The translations under genes and the position numbers were made by a program. The notes under the pieces were generated by a model, which was not told the origin of the DNA, did not search any database, and saw only the letters and a program-made list of their open reading frames with translations. From Pythium myriotylum (lineage: Eukaryota > Oomycota > Peronosporomycetes > Pythiales > Pythiaceae), in the NCBI GenBank assembly GCA_023091665.1, contig JALJCQ010000011.1:2707806-2771805 (forward strand): a stretch of DNA of 64,000 nt, given 5' to 3'. This document shows, piece after piece, positions 19,732 through 30,436 of this stretch. Positions within the stretch are counted from its first letter, which is position 1; the number at the start of each line of letters is the position of its first letter.

Positions 19732-22700
19732 ATGCAGGACGCCACGCAGGACGCGCTCGTCGAGACCATCCGCGCCATCCTCGGTCCCAGCGACGCCGCG
19801 CTCTCGCGCGACCGCATCCTCGCGCTGCTGCTGCAGGCCAACAACGACCCCAACAAGGCCGTTGACCTCTTCTTCCAGTCGCAGCTCAACGGCGCCACGC
19901 CCACCACGCTCGTCAAGCCCTCTCCAACGCCGCCCTCGACGCTTGCTCCCGCGAGCAAGCTCGACGACTGGCCGCCGCAGGCGCGCGAGCTCAGCGAGCT
20001 GCTCGGCGGCGACGTCGCCAAAGACACGATCCTCGCGCTGCTGCGACGCACCGACAACAACCTCCAGAAGGCCGTCGAGATCTACTTCACGGAGAACGGC
20101 GCCGCCGTCGACATTGACAACGAGGTCGACGACGAGGAAGACGACCAGGGCCAACACGACGCCAAGCCCGAGCCGGCCAACCACAACGACCTCTTCCCCG
20201 CCGCGCCCGAGCCGCCCGAGATCCAACCCGTCTCGCAACATGCGCTCGAGCCGCTGACGCCCCCGCCAGTGCCGCATGCTGCCCCGACCGACGCGGCGCC
20301 TGCGCTCGGCTCCACGTCGACGCCGCCGTCGTCGGCCGAGCTCGAGTCGCTGCTCGCGCCCGGCACCTACGAGGTCATCATGCTCGAAGGCAACTTCCGC
20401 TGGCAGATTGGCAACGTCTTTGGGCGCGCGGTCGTGCAGGGCGTCGAACCGAATGGCCCGGCGGCGCGCGCCGGGATCCACAAGTCGGATGTCCTGCTTT
20501 CGTTCCGAGATACCGTCATCACCGAACAAAACTGCTCCCATATCGTCCAAGAACTGTCCAAAGAGGTGAGACGCCATTTGCTTTATTTCCCTTCCAGCAG
20601 GATGGCCCACGACTCATATGGTCTACATCTTGGTTAGCGCATTGTCGTGCCATCTTCTATGCGTCTGCGTCGTGCACCGGAAGCGCATCCGGTCTCGCCG
20701 TCTCATGCTGCAGCCGCGTCGAGCCCACCAAAGTCGGCCGGATTGCTGGCTTCCCCCGGCAGTAAGAGCCCAGTGAAGCAAGCGCTCGAGGCTCTCAACG
20801 ACGCTGGTCGCAAGAGCGATGCCACTCCCCACGACGATGGCGACGTGGAGATGACACTGGCTGCCGATGTCGAACCAGCCCCTCCGCGTGGACCTGTGGA
20901 CCCGAAGTACGGACTGCAGATCCTCTGTCAGGCAGTGGAATCCATGATCGATGCGATCGGCGACGACAGCATGGAGAAGAAAGTCCTGGTGGATCTTTTG
21001 CTTCTCGCAGAGTTCAACCTCGACGCGGCTGTCAACAATTTGCTTAACGAGCACCGTATAGTTAGCGACTTCCGACGCATTGTCGGCCACGACTTCGACC
21101 CAGCGAACCCTGGTGCTGCGCTCAAGAGCGAGCCGTACATGGCAAGCATTCCAGCTGGGCCGCTCGGCCTGACAGTTGAGAATATCCTCGAGGTGAGTGC
21201 GAAAGGAGCTCCTTTGTGTTGTGTGAGCAAACGTTTCTGACCCGATAGTTTATTGCGACAGAGAACGATCGTTGTTGATATCAAGGCTGGAGGTGCGGCC
21301 GAGCGTGCTGCTGTAAAGCGATCGAGTTGGCTCGTTTCGCTGAACGGTACACCGATCACCCACCTCACACACAAAGAAACACTCCGAATGATCGAGACGG
21401 CTACGCGTCCGCTCGAGCTCAAACTTATTCTAGTTCCCCAAGAGGATTACCGATTGCTGCGAAAACAGCTTTCGATGAACATCCGCCAGCAGAAGACCGA
21501 GCGGCCGATTCCCGAACACGATCGCATGTCCTTCCGTGTGTTCCAGCTCAAGATCCACCAAGCCGTACTCGTGATGCCGCGCATCATCGTGGCAGCGTTG
21601 TTCCAGCACTTGACATCGGAGCAGCTCGCACCGCTGAGCGGTCCTCATGCGTTTGATCCTCTTCAGGCCCCGTTAGGTTCGCTAGCTGACACAGACAAGC
21701 GATTGGTTCACGAAGCTGCTGCCAAGGACGAAGAAGCCAGCGGTGACATGTGCGAAGAGCGCAAGTTCTTGCTCAATCTATTTGCCTCGATTCACGAGTA
21801 CGACGACAAGGGCGAGGGTATCGTCATCCGAACGATCCAATTCCTCGGGTGGCTCGCCAAGCGATATGCAGAACTACAGAAGTTTATCGATGCGAATCCC
21901 AAGACTGCAGAGGATAGGCCCGTTCAGCGAAGTCGGTATACGCTTTTGCTGAGCGTCGTGGCTCATGTGCTGGAAAGTCTGTCTATCATCGAGAACCACG
22001 CGACGTGGGACATTATGGTGGATGCCTTCCGACTTCTCATCCGCGCTATGACCGACGAGGACGTGAACATCATGATTGTGCCGATGGTCTCGCGACTGAG
22101 CATCAGCCCCAGCCCAACAGCTCGTATCGTGCCGATTGCATTGCTGCCTCTTGTGTTCCCTCGCATCCGTGGTGACCTTCGAGTCCAACTCCGAGGGATG
22201 CTTGACCGAATGTGTAACGACGACAACCCGCTTGTCCGACGTGCGATTGCTTCGATCATTGGGGATCTCGTCAACTCTGGTGGAGCATCGACTGCTAGCT
22301 GGGGTGTCCAGTTGCTCGAGAAGGCCACTGCTGACAGCCACGATATCGTCCGTATCTTCGCCGTCAAGGGGTGCATTCGCCTGGCTCAAGACCTGAGACG
22401 TATCCTCTACGCGTCCAAAGATGCTACCAAAGAGACGGTCGAAGAGAACCTCCGCTTGCTTTTCTGTCAAATGGTGCCGATGATCAACACATACACGTCG
22501 GATTCGTCGTGGCAAGTGCGTCTTGAGGCCGCCAAGACCATCCCGTCGTTCTGCTTGGCATTTGGCAGCGAGTACATTGACATCTTCGTTGACCACTTCG
22601 TCGGCATGGTGCGCGATCCGACCGTCGAGATCCGTCGCACCTGTGCTGAAGGTGTGTTCGACCTCGGCAACGCACTGATCAAGCTTGCGGCTCAGCGAGG

Positions 22701-23685
22701 CGCCATCTCTCTTAACGGCTCAGCTCCTGCCCAGTCAAACCCTGCCGTGGCGAGCGATAACACTCCAGTCGAGGCAGTCGCCGCGGAGCTGCAAGGTATT
22801 GAGATCCAGACGAAGGGCGGTGAGAACAACGAGTTCATCGTCTCGGCGCAAAACAAGATCGTGCGCTCTCTGCTACCTGCGACCTACGGTCTCTCGACCG
22901 ACTTGTCGGTGGCCGTTCGTCTCGCGCTTGCGAAGTCCGTGGGCAAGTGCCTCCAGCTGTTGGCCGTGAGCAGCTATGACGATCTAGTGCCGATCTTCAC
23001 GCAGATTCTCGATGAGAGCCAGGATGCCAATGTGCGCGCGTCGCTGTTGGAAGAGATGGCTCGACACTGTGATCATTCGTCCGAGACGATCTCCAACATG
23101 CTCGTGCCTGCCGTCAAGGCTCTCAAGACTTCGACTCAGTGGCGCGTGCGAGTCAAGTACGTCCACTGCGTCGGCGCTTGGGCGGAGCAGTCGGAGCGAT
23201 CAGCCGTGCCGCTCGATTTTGCCGACTCAATCCTGGATTTACTGGGCGACTCGGTCAACGACGTGCGTGCAGCGGCGTGCGCCACGCTGCCGACGCTGTC
23301 GCGATCGGTGGGGTCTGATTGGCTCGCGGCCAAGGGAGTGCCGCGCATCTTGCAGTGTCTCTCGTCGACGTTCAACGGCCGGCTCACGGGCATCCTGGCC
23401 GTTGAGCTCGTGGCGCAGGAGCTCAAGGCGCTCGGCAAGCTCCGTGAGATGATCGAGAAAGTGGTCGAGGAGTGCACGGCCAAGACGCCCAACCTTCGCT
23501 TCCGCGCGCTGCGCTCGATCAGCCAGCTCGTGCCGTTGCTGGACGATCGCGCGACGACGGAGAACACGGTCGAGTTTGTGCGTCCGCTGACGCAGCACCA
23601 GAATGAGCCGGACCCGGACGTGCGCGACACGGCTGCGGTCACGCTCCGGAAGCTCGAGGCGTCGCTCGAGCGACTGGCCCACTAG
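19732..23685 (+). CDS. UBA/CUE-like, PDZ x2, HEAT-repeat (PP2A-A/PP4R1-like) fusion protein
   Basis: Exons 19732-20565, 20638-21192 and 21262-23685 join in frame to 1270 residues. Residues 1-130 contain two short three-helix repeats of UBA/CUE type (LVETIRAILGP...RILALLLQANNDPNKAVDLF and ELSELLGGDVAKDTILALLR). A PDZ-like domain follows (about 218-290; VVQGVEPNGPAARAGIHKSD). A third helix repeat and a second PDZ come next (about 450-545; PLGLTVENIL, then IKAGGAAERAAVKRSSWLV), split by intron 2. From about residue 640 to the end are HEAT repeats with PP2A scaffold or PP4R1 style (SWQVRLEAAKTIPSFCLAFG, then RDPTVEIRRTCAEGVFDLG). HEAT scaffolds hold PP2A/PP4 catalytic subunits. The combination is one I do not know from animals, plants or fungi. 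The exon joins are good, so this is not an artefact of two genes. Confidence 0.8.
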
Positions 23686-24041
23686 TGCAAGGCAGGTCTC
23701 ACGTGTAGCATTTTGTTTTTGCTCTTTTTTCCTTTTTTTCTTTCTTCTAGGGAGGTAGATGCATGAAGACAAGCAAAGTAAATATCCCAAAGGACCCCAT
23801 GGCGGACCCATCTTCAATAAAGATCCGGACCAATGGACATGTCCTGTCTCTCGCCCGAAGAGGACCTTTTGAAGAGTCTGAACCCTATTTTCACCAATCA
23901 TCTACTCGTTTCGCCATTATCCACCAATGAGACCTCTAATAGTCAGCTCTCGAGGCGCCGAAACACTCGGAACCTCGTGATCACGGTCGTCGAGCCAGAA
24001 GTGCCACCGCGTGGTCTCGCCGTCATACTCCGCTCGCCACG
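23686..24041. other. 356-bp intergenic stretch
   Basis: A T-rich tract at 23710-23750 just after the PDZ/HEAT stop is a likely 3' UTR or termination region. The rest would be the promoter of the LCCL gene. I see no gene, RNA or repeat in it. Confidence 0.5.
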
Positions 24042-25960
24042 ATGCGCGTGCCGTGGCTCGCTCGCTCGCCCAAGCTCGCGGCCGACGCCTCGTGCGAGAC
24101 GCCCGCGCGCACGACCATGGACACGGACGCCACGGCCTCGCCCATGCTCAGCCACGCGCAGCTCGTCTCCCGGCCGCTCCGACTCTCGTCTTCGCATCGC
24201 GAGCTCGCGACGCCGACGCCCAGCGAGCGAGGCTCCATCAAGGAGAGACCTCCGCTCGAGCCGGTCAAGCAGGTCGTCAGCGTCTTCCTGCGCCACAACT
24301 GGCCCGTCGTCGTCTACTCGGGCGTCTCGCTCGCGCTCGTGGTCCTGCTCATGTACCTGAGCTTCTTCGCGGCCTCGATGGAAAGCGGCAAGCCAGAGTT
24401 CCTCAGCTGCCGCTCCTGGGGCTACGGCGACAATTGCGGGCTCTGGGGCTTTGACTGCCGGCCCTTCGAGACCGACTGGACGCCCATCCGCTGTCGCTCG
24501 CGCTGCAATCTCGGTGCGGTAGTCTCGCCCCGACCTCCTGGTGGGTCACGAGTGCCCAGTCTGATTGGTTCATCTGGTGTGTAGATCAGTCGTCCGCGCT
24601 CGCGGTATGGGGAACAGGCACGTACCACGCCAACTCGCGTATCTGCCGCGCAGCCATCCATGCAGGCGTCATCGGCTCGAACGGAGGCTGTGCCCTCATG
24701 CGTTTCGCAGGTGAGCCTGCCTCATCTGATACTACTTGATGATCTCACCATACTCGTGTTGCTAACAAAATCATGCTTCCCATTTGACAGGCCCCGCCAC
24801 TTCCTTCCATGGATCTAATGCCCACGGCGTAACGAGCCAGAGCTACCTGTCGTGGTTCCCCAAGACCATCGAGTTCCAAGCCGCGTCCAGCAGCTACTGC
24901 ACCGATCTCACGTGGCCCATTCTCGTCATCGGCACGCTGCTCGCGGCAGGCTACGCACTACTTCCACGCACCAATGCGGGTCTGCTCTTCGGTGCGCTCG
25001 TGGCCTGGGGCTTCTTCTATGTGCGTCTCGTGGGCCAGCCGCAGAGCGTTGACTACGCCGGCATCGCCATCAACTCGTTCGGCGAGGTCTTCGTGCTGCT
25101 CGCGGCTAGCTGCTGGCTCTTTGCCATCGCACCCGCGCACACATTCGCCCACTGGCGGACACTAACGCTACGACAGCGTGCGGTACTCTGGAGTATCTGC
25201 TACGTGCTCCCGTACTCGGTCTTCATCAATATGAACATGTTCGAGTACGTCGAGTGGCTCAGCTTCGACCTCGGCGGCTACGAGGACACCAACACGAACG
25301 CCTTCACCTATATTGTGCTGGCCGTAGTCGTGCTCATCATGGCCTACTGTGTCGTCATCTTCGCGCGTCAGCTCTACCGTGAGGGACTCTGGCGACGCTT
25401 CCTCTTTTGGTATGGAGTCATTGCCGTGAGCGTCTTCATGACGTGGGTTCTCTTCAACTCAACCGACTTCCACTTGCACCACACCATGCTCGGCGTCGCG
25501 CTCATGCCTCTGACGCGGTTCCCGACTCCGCTTGCGGCCTTGGCCCAGTCTGCGTTGCTCGGAGTCTTCGTCCAGGGCTACGCCGCATGGGGGTGGTCCT
25601 CCTATCTCGACACGATCCGTACGTGGCTTACCTTTGTATCTCTCTATGATGGTCGTGACTCCTAACGCTTTTGTGTCATTCTCAACTACAGCGACGTATC
25701 TGACGATCGACAAGCCCAAGAAACCGTCTGTACATAACATCACACGCACAGGTGCCAGCTTCTCGTGGGACCCCATTGAGGACGTCGACGGCTACTCGCT
25801 GCGGTTGAACAAGGTCGAAGTCTATCGCGGCACCGAGCACCACGCAGTCATCACAGGCCTACAGCCTAACATCACTTACTTCGTTACCGTCGCCGCCGTC
25901 GCCGCTTGGGGCACGGACGGCCAGGACGGCCCCAAGTCCAACTTCTCCACGCTCGTGTAA
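24042..25960 (+). CDS. LCCL-domain, multi-TM, FN3 membrane protein
   Basis: Exons 24042-24513, 24585-24710, 24791-25618 and 25692-25960 give 564 residues with all phases matching. The N-terminal 85 residues are cytosolic and Ser/Arg-rich, followed by a TM helix (VVVYSGVSLALVVLLMYLSF). Next is an LCCL domain spanning the first intron: CRSRCNLDQSSALAVWGTGT, then YHANSRICRAAIHAGVI and GSNGGC. At least seven further TM helices follow (for example WPILVIGTLLAAGYALL and YIVLAVVVLIMAYCVVIFA). The protein ends in a fibronectin type III domain (PSVHNITRTGASFSWDPIED ... LQPNITYFVTV). LCCL-plus-TM proteins occur in fungi and protists; the ligand is unknown. The FN3 end is the unusual part. Confidence 0.85.
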
Positions 25961-26004
25961 ATGTTTGAGTAACTTATGCAAATCCAGTACTGTTTGTGGA
26001 CTGT

Positions 26005-27744
26005 CTACTCGAAGACGTGGACGAGTTCCTCCGTCGGATGGCCCTGGGCGTCGGTGAGCGTGAGGCGACGCACCCACTTGCCGTCCTGGCTCGGTTCTTG
26101 CGTGTACTCGGCCTCGCGGTAGTGGAAAGGATACGTGAAGCGGATGAAACCAGCGTCGCTGAACATTTCTTGGACGTTGCGGTTGACCTTCGTGTCGGAG
26201 AAAGACGCGAGTTCCCTAGTCACGAGAAGAACCACGTGAGATCATTAGCGCACCAGAATCTTCGAAGTAAGGGAGATTCTCCTACTCGAAATAGTTCTTC
26301 TGGCGGTCGAGTCCGAGCATGTGCATCTTGCGCACGGCGAACGGCAGTGTGCGGATGTCGTCGAAGAACGACTCGTACATCTGCTGCTTGGACGACAACG
26401 TGGACTCGCCGCTGAACACGCGAGCTGCCCACTTGGTCTGCAGTTCGAAAGAGAGGAACGGCAGGTTGCGGAAGGGGAGTCCCACGAACGCGATGTCGGG
26501 CTCTTCGATCGAGAAGAACTGTTTGTACAGCGGTGCGATGGCCGCGTGGCTAGCCGTCGTCTCTTCGAGCGCCGACGCGAGCTCCACGCCGAGCTCGGAT
26601 TGAGGGAGAGGCAGTTCCGGATACAAAATACCTTTCGGCACAAGGCTCTTGACGATGTAGAGGTATCCGGTGCAGTACATGAGCACATCCGGCGGCGGCA
26701 ACGTGGTGCCGTCGATGAACTCGAAGGTCCCGTCTTCGAGGATGCGCGCGATCGCAGGCTTGAGTGTTCGCTTGTCCAGCGGCGACGGATCCTTCTCGCC
26801 GAACTCCTGGAATGACATAACCACCTGCTTGGCGCCTGACGCCTGGAGTTCGAGCGAGATGTCCTGACCGGATGGTCCACAGCCAAGGAGAACCACGGTC
26901 TGCCAAACCCGAGAAGTTGCGCGTGAGTTCCTCGACGGTACAAGCACTTGCACATAAGAAGCTCACCTTGTTCTTGTAAGGATCGGACTTGCGGTAGTTG
27001 TGCGAGTGGAGGATCTCGCCCTTGAAGTGTTCAATGCCTGGGATCTGCGGGTACGACGGCGAGGCGAAGTGGCCGTTGCAGATCAGCACCTTGTCGACCT
27101 CCTCGCTGTACGCTCCACGCTGAGGCGACTCGACGTCGATGCGCCACGCCTTGGCATTCTCATCATCAGCGTTGAGCGTCTTCGAGACGCCAAGCACCGT
27201 CGACTGGAGTCGCGCCACGTCAGTCACCTACGCGGATAATGGGTGAATTCCTAAAAAGCACTCAAGGGAGCCTTCCCGCCCAGCCCACTCACGTGGAAAT
27301 GGCGCGCGTAGGACTGGATGTACTCGAGCACATCCGTGTGCGATGGGAAGGACCGCAGCCCCGGAGGGAATGGGAAGTCGTCCAGCTGCATCACGGACGT
27401 CGGCAGGTTCGTGCGCAGCGACTGTGTTTACCCAGCCCAAAGACCATGAGGATCCCCACCAGCCTCTTATCGGAGACCGTGCGCGTGCCTACCTTGTACA
27501 TGGAAGCGTCCGTGTTGGTCGCGTCCTCGTAGCGCCAGACGCCGCCGAGCTCGCTCGCCTTCTCGAAGAGCACGACCTCGTGGCCGGCCTCGCGTAGCCA
27601 TCTCGTCGCGACTAGCAGTACCACACCAAGCACATCAGCTCTCTCTCTTTCTCTCTCTCGAGGCCGTCGCCATCTCTTCCGCCACGCACTCACGCCGGCG
27701 GCGCCGCCGCCCACGACGCCCACGCGCACTCGCTTGCTCGCCAT
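26005..27744 (-). CDS. Flavin-containing monooxygenase (FMO-like)
   Basis: Six exons: 27744-27694, about 27611-27493, 27421-27293, 27227-26967, 26899-26286 and 26215-26005. Seen: the FAD-binding GVVGGGAAG at the start, EVVLFEKASELGGVWRYED, ARLQSTVLGVSKTLN, VLICNGHFASPSYPQIPG, then the NADP site VVLLGCGPSGQDISLEL and the FMO-style end VLMYCTGYLY. This is class B flavoprotein oxygenation of soft nucleophiles (S or N) or ketones using NADPH and O2. All joins except the first are in phase. For the first, the good donor after GGAAG (phase 0) has no in-frame AG acceptor before TRWLREAGHEV, so either an unusual splice or a base error is present there. Confidence 0.87.
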
Positions 27745-27910
27745 CGCTCGTCGTGTCGCTGCCGCCAAAGTCGGACTCAGCATTCGCCACAGCCGAGCTC
27801 TCTCACTCGGGCGTCGACTTGGCTGCCGACGTCACACGTGATTACCTCGCGCATAGGCCATTGGAAGAAATAGATGTATTTTCTCGTGCGCAACGTGTCA
27901 ATGGATCTTG

Positions 27911-29233
27911 CTACTGCTGCTGCATCGCCGAGCTCTCCATGTCCTCGACGAGCCGCGAGCCGTGCTTCTTGGTGAGCCGGTCCGTGAGCATCTCGCGGAA
28001 CTCGGCCATGATGCGGTTCTCTCGCTGCTGCTTCTCTTCAAAGTTGATCAGCGCCAGCGCGCGCTTCTCCTCGGCCGTGTACACTTGGTTCTCCTTGCGG
28101 ATGCGCACGGCGTTCATGCGCTGGTGGCGGCTGCCGCTCATGACGTACCCGAGCGACTCGAGGTTCTCGATCTCGGAGCCGTTCCAGCCCACTTCGCCTC
28201 GTCGAGGGATGCGCATGTTCTTCTGCACGTACTGCGCGATGGCCGCGCCTTCGCCCGGCAGCAGCGCCTTGCCGTAGTTGAGACCGGCGTTCGCGGCGTT
28301 CTCGGCCTCGACCAGCGGCTTGGGGCCGATCTCCTCGTCGTCTTCGCTCTCACCTTGGCCCTGGACCGCGGCCTTGAACTTCTCGGCTTCGCGGCGGTCG
28401 TCGTCGTCGAGCTCCTCGAGCTCCTCGCTCGGGGGCTTGCTCTTACGGCTACGACGCTGCTCGCTGGCCTGTGAGGACGCGTCGCTCTCATCCTCCGAGT
28501 TACTCTCGTCGGACGAGTACTTGCGGCGGCGTGACTTGCTGCTCTTCTTGTGCTTGCGGCTGCTCGACTTTTTGGATCGCTTGTGGGACTTCTTGGACGC
28601 CTTTTTCTTGCGCGAGGACTTGGACTTGTGCCGACGACGCTCGTCCTCCTCCGAGTCGCTCTCGCTCTCCGACTGCGAGTCGTCGCTCGACTCGTCTCGT
28701 CTCCGCTGCTTGGCAGGCGACGGCGAGCGCGAGCGCGGCTCCTCTTTGATTTTGGCCTTGGGCTCTTTCTTCGCCGGCGGCGGCGGGCTCGGGATGGTCG
28801 CCCAGATGCTGAACGTGATGGCGTCGCGCTCGCGCTTGCGCTCCTCGAAGAACTCGTCCGAGCCGCCGTAGCGGTTCCGCGAGTGCTGCGACGCAGCGCC
28901 TCGGCGGTCGTCTCGCCTCGGGAGCCGCGACCGCGAGCCGGATCGCGACCGCGACGGGCGGCGGCGACGCGAAAAGGACCGCGACCGAGAGCGAGAGCGA
29001 GAGTGAGAGTGAGAGCGTGAACGCGACGCGCGGCGGCTCTGTCGCGACGGCGGAGGCGAGCGCCGGCTCGCGCGCTCTCGGCGGCGGTCGCGGTCGCGGT
29101 CGCGGCGCTTGGGACTGGGCGAGCGCGAAACGGAGCGCGACACGGAGCAGCTGGCGCTGCGCTTGCGCGTGCGGCCGAGCGAGTCGACGCTGCTGCTGCG
29201 GCGCCGCGAACGGCGAGGGCTCGCGCTGCGCAT
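27911..29233 (-). CDS. NKAP: NKAP-family SR-rich nuclear protein
   Basis: Intron-free frame of 440 residues. The first 110 residues are an Arg/Ser domain and a middle section is Lys/Ser-rich. The C-terminal 150 residues form the conserved NKAP (SynMuv) domain: [58 protein letters not shown] and [20 protein letters not shown]. In other eukaryotes NKAP binds RNA and the spliceosome and can act as a transcriptional corepressor. The protein is similar in length to human NKAP (415). The RS region biases the DNA to CGC/AGC codons and creates long frames on other strands, which are shadows. Confidence 0.93.
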   Translation of the reverse strand: MRSASPRRSRRRSSSVDSLGRTRKRSASCSVSRSVSRSPSPKRRDRDRDRRRERASRRSPPPSRQSRRASRSRSHSHSRSRSRSRSFSRRRRPSRSRSGSRSRLPRRDDRRGAASQHSRNRYGGSDEFFEERKRERDAITFSIWATIPSPPPPAKKEPKAKIKEEPRSRSPSPAKQRRRDESSDDSQSESESDSEEDERRRHKSKSSRKKKASKKSHKRSKKSSSRKHKKSSKSRRRKYSSDESNSEDESDASSQASEQRRSRKSKPPSEELEELDDDDRREAEKFKAAVQGQGESEDDEEIGPKPLVEAENAANAGLNYGKALLPGEGAAIAQYVQKNMRIPRRGEVGWNGSEIENLESLGYVMSGSRHQRMNAVRIRKENQVYTAEEKRALALINFEEKQQRENRIMAEFREMLTDRLTKKHGSRLVEDMESSAMQQQ

Positions 29234-29391
29234 GGTCGGGCTTGGAGCTTGGGTCGTTCGGGGAGGAAAGGCTTGCCCGAGTCTGTTCAGTGGGCGAGCT
29301 GAGAGATGGTATAAGCTAGGAATTAATTATTAGAAAATAGAAGATGATGAGCAGAGTAGTGCATTTGGAGAGAGCCAAAAGTTTGTACGTA

Positions 29392-29413
29392 GGGGGGGGG
29401 GGGGGGGGGGGGG
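29392..29413 (+). repeat. 22-nt poly(G) homopolymer
   Basis: An uninterrupted run of 22 G on the plus strand lies between the NKAP start (29233) and the stop of the next minus-strand gene (29428). It would be poly(C) in that gene's 3' UTR. Long G runs are prone to quadruplex formation, slippage and assembly error. Confidence 0.95.
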
Positions 29414-29427
29414 AACGTGGAGCTCGG

Positions 29428-30232
29428 CTACTTGAGCATGGCGCGCAGCGCGTCGATGCGCGCGAGCTGGTCGCTGTTGATCTTGGAGACGAGCGCCTTG
29501 CGCGCCTCCTTGACCTGCTCGTCGCCGCGCACGTCGTCCAGGAACTCGAGCACGGCCTCGAACTCGTGCTCGAGTCCGCCGATGGCCGTGAGCAGCTTGG
29601 GCTTGTCCATGGTCGGCTTGCTGCGTCGCGTCGCCGTCTTCTGAGCAGTTGAGGCTGTGGTCAGCGCTGACGGAGCGTCGTCCTGGTCTTCGCGGTCGAG
29701 ACGGTCGAGCTCGGCGTCGACGTCGTACGTGTCCCACTTGGTCTTGAGCTTGTTGCCCTTGGAGTCAAAGTGGTAGTCTGCACGATAGCACCGTCAGCAC
29801 CCATTGGCCAGCTACGCCTATCACCCCACTTTGTGCACGTACAGGATCCCAGCGACGACTGGGGCGCGTGCGGCTCGCTCTCGCCGTCCGCGTCGCCGTG
29901 CTCCGTCTCCTCCTTGCCTTCATTGGCGAGCAGGTCTTCAACCTGGTTCTCCACGTGCATGAGCCGCACCGAGACCTCGCCCACGATGAACTTGACACGT
30001 CGCAGCAGCTTGAGCGCCTCGGCGCGCTCCTCCTGCTTCCTACCAACACACAGATCGTCAGCCTCGTGTTCGTCCGCCTCGTCTTGCGCGCGCCCCTGAG
30101 CAGCTCCGCGCGTCGCGACTGCGCGACCACCTACAGCGATCGCTGGTACTTGAAGTAGAGCAGCGGGAGCGCCGCCGCGACCGCCAGCGCCGCCGCGGCG
30201 GCCGTGCGCGTCCACGACGGCGGCGACGCCAT
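29428..30232 (-). CDS. Small N-terminally membrane-anchored protein
   Basis: Exons 30232-30135, 30039-29843 and 29777-29428 join in phase to 214 residues. The N-terminus MASPPSWTRTAAAALAVAAA continues as LPLLYFKYQ: one hydrophobic helix with few charges before it, so a signal-anchor or outer-membrane anchor. Then comes an amphipathic helical stretch (KQEERAEALKLLRRVKF, then VSVRLMHVENQVEDLLA), an acidic linker, and a C-terminal three-helix segment (LLTAIGGLEHEFEAVLEFLD ... LARIDALRAML). The two helical parts resemble BAG domains, which bind the Hsp70 ATPase, but this is a guess from helix pattern. Its start is 204 bp from the divergent NOP2 start. Confidence 0.7.
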
Positions 30233-30436
30233 CGTGCTGGAGCTCGTGATTGGCGTCCATGTCGACGACCTTGAAGTCCCTTATTTCGGTGTTTCACGAG
30301 GGACAGTGTCCCGTATACTACTGGTGGTCATCCAAACAAGGGACTGGATGAGTTCCAGAACAGGGTGGGGTTTTGTATGGGCGCTTGGTTGGCGAGCAGC
30401 TCACACGCGAATCGACGCGCGACGGTGGTGGAGACG

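Noticed and set aside
27911..29233. Long frames opposite NKAP (for example 27908-28474 and 28278-28871)
   Set aside because: They arise from GC-rich RS-repeat codons of NKAP read on the other strand.
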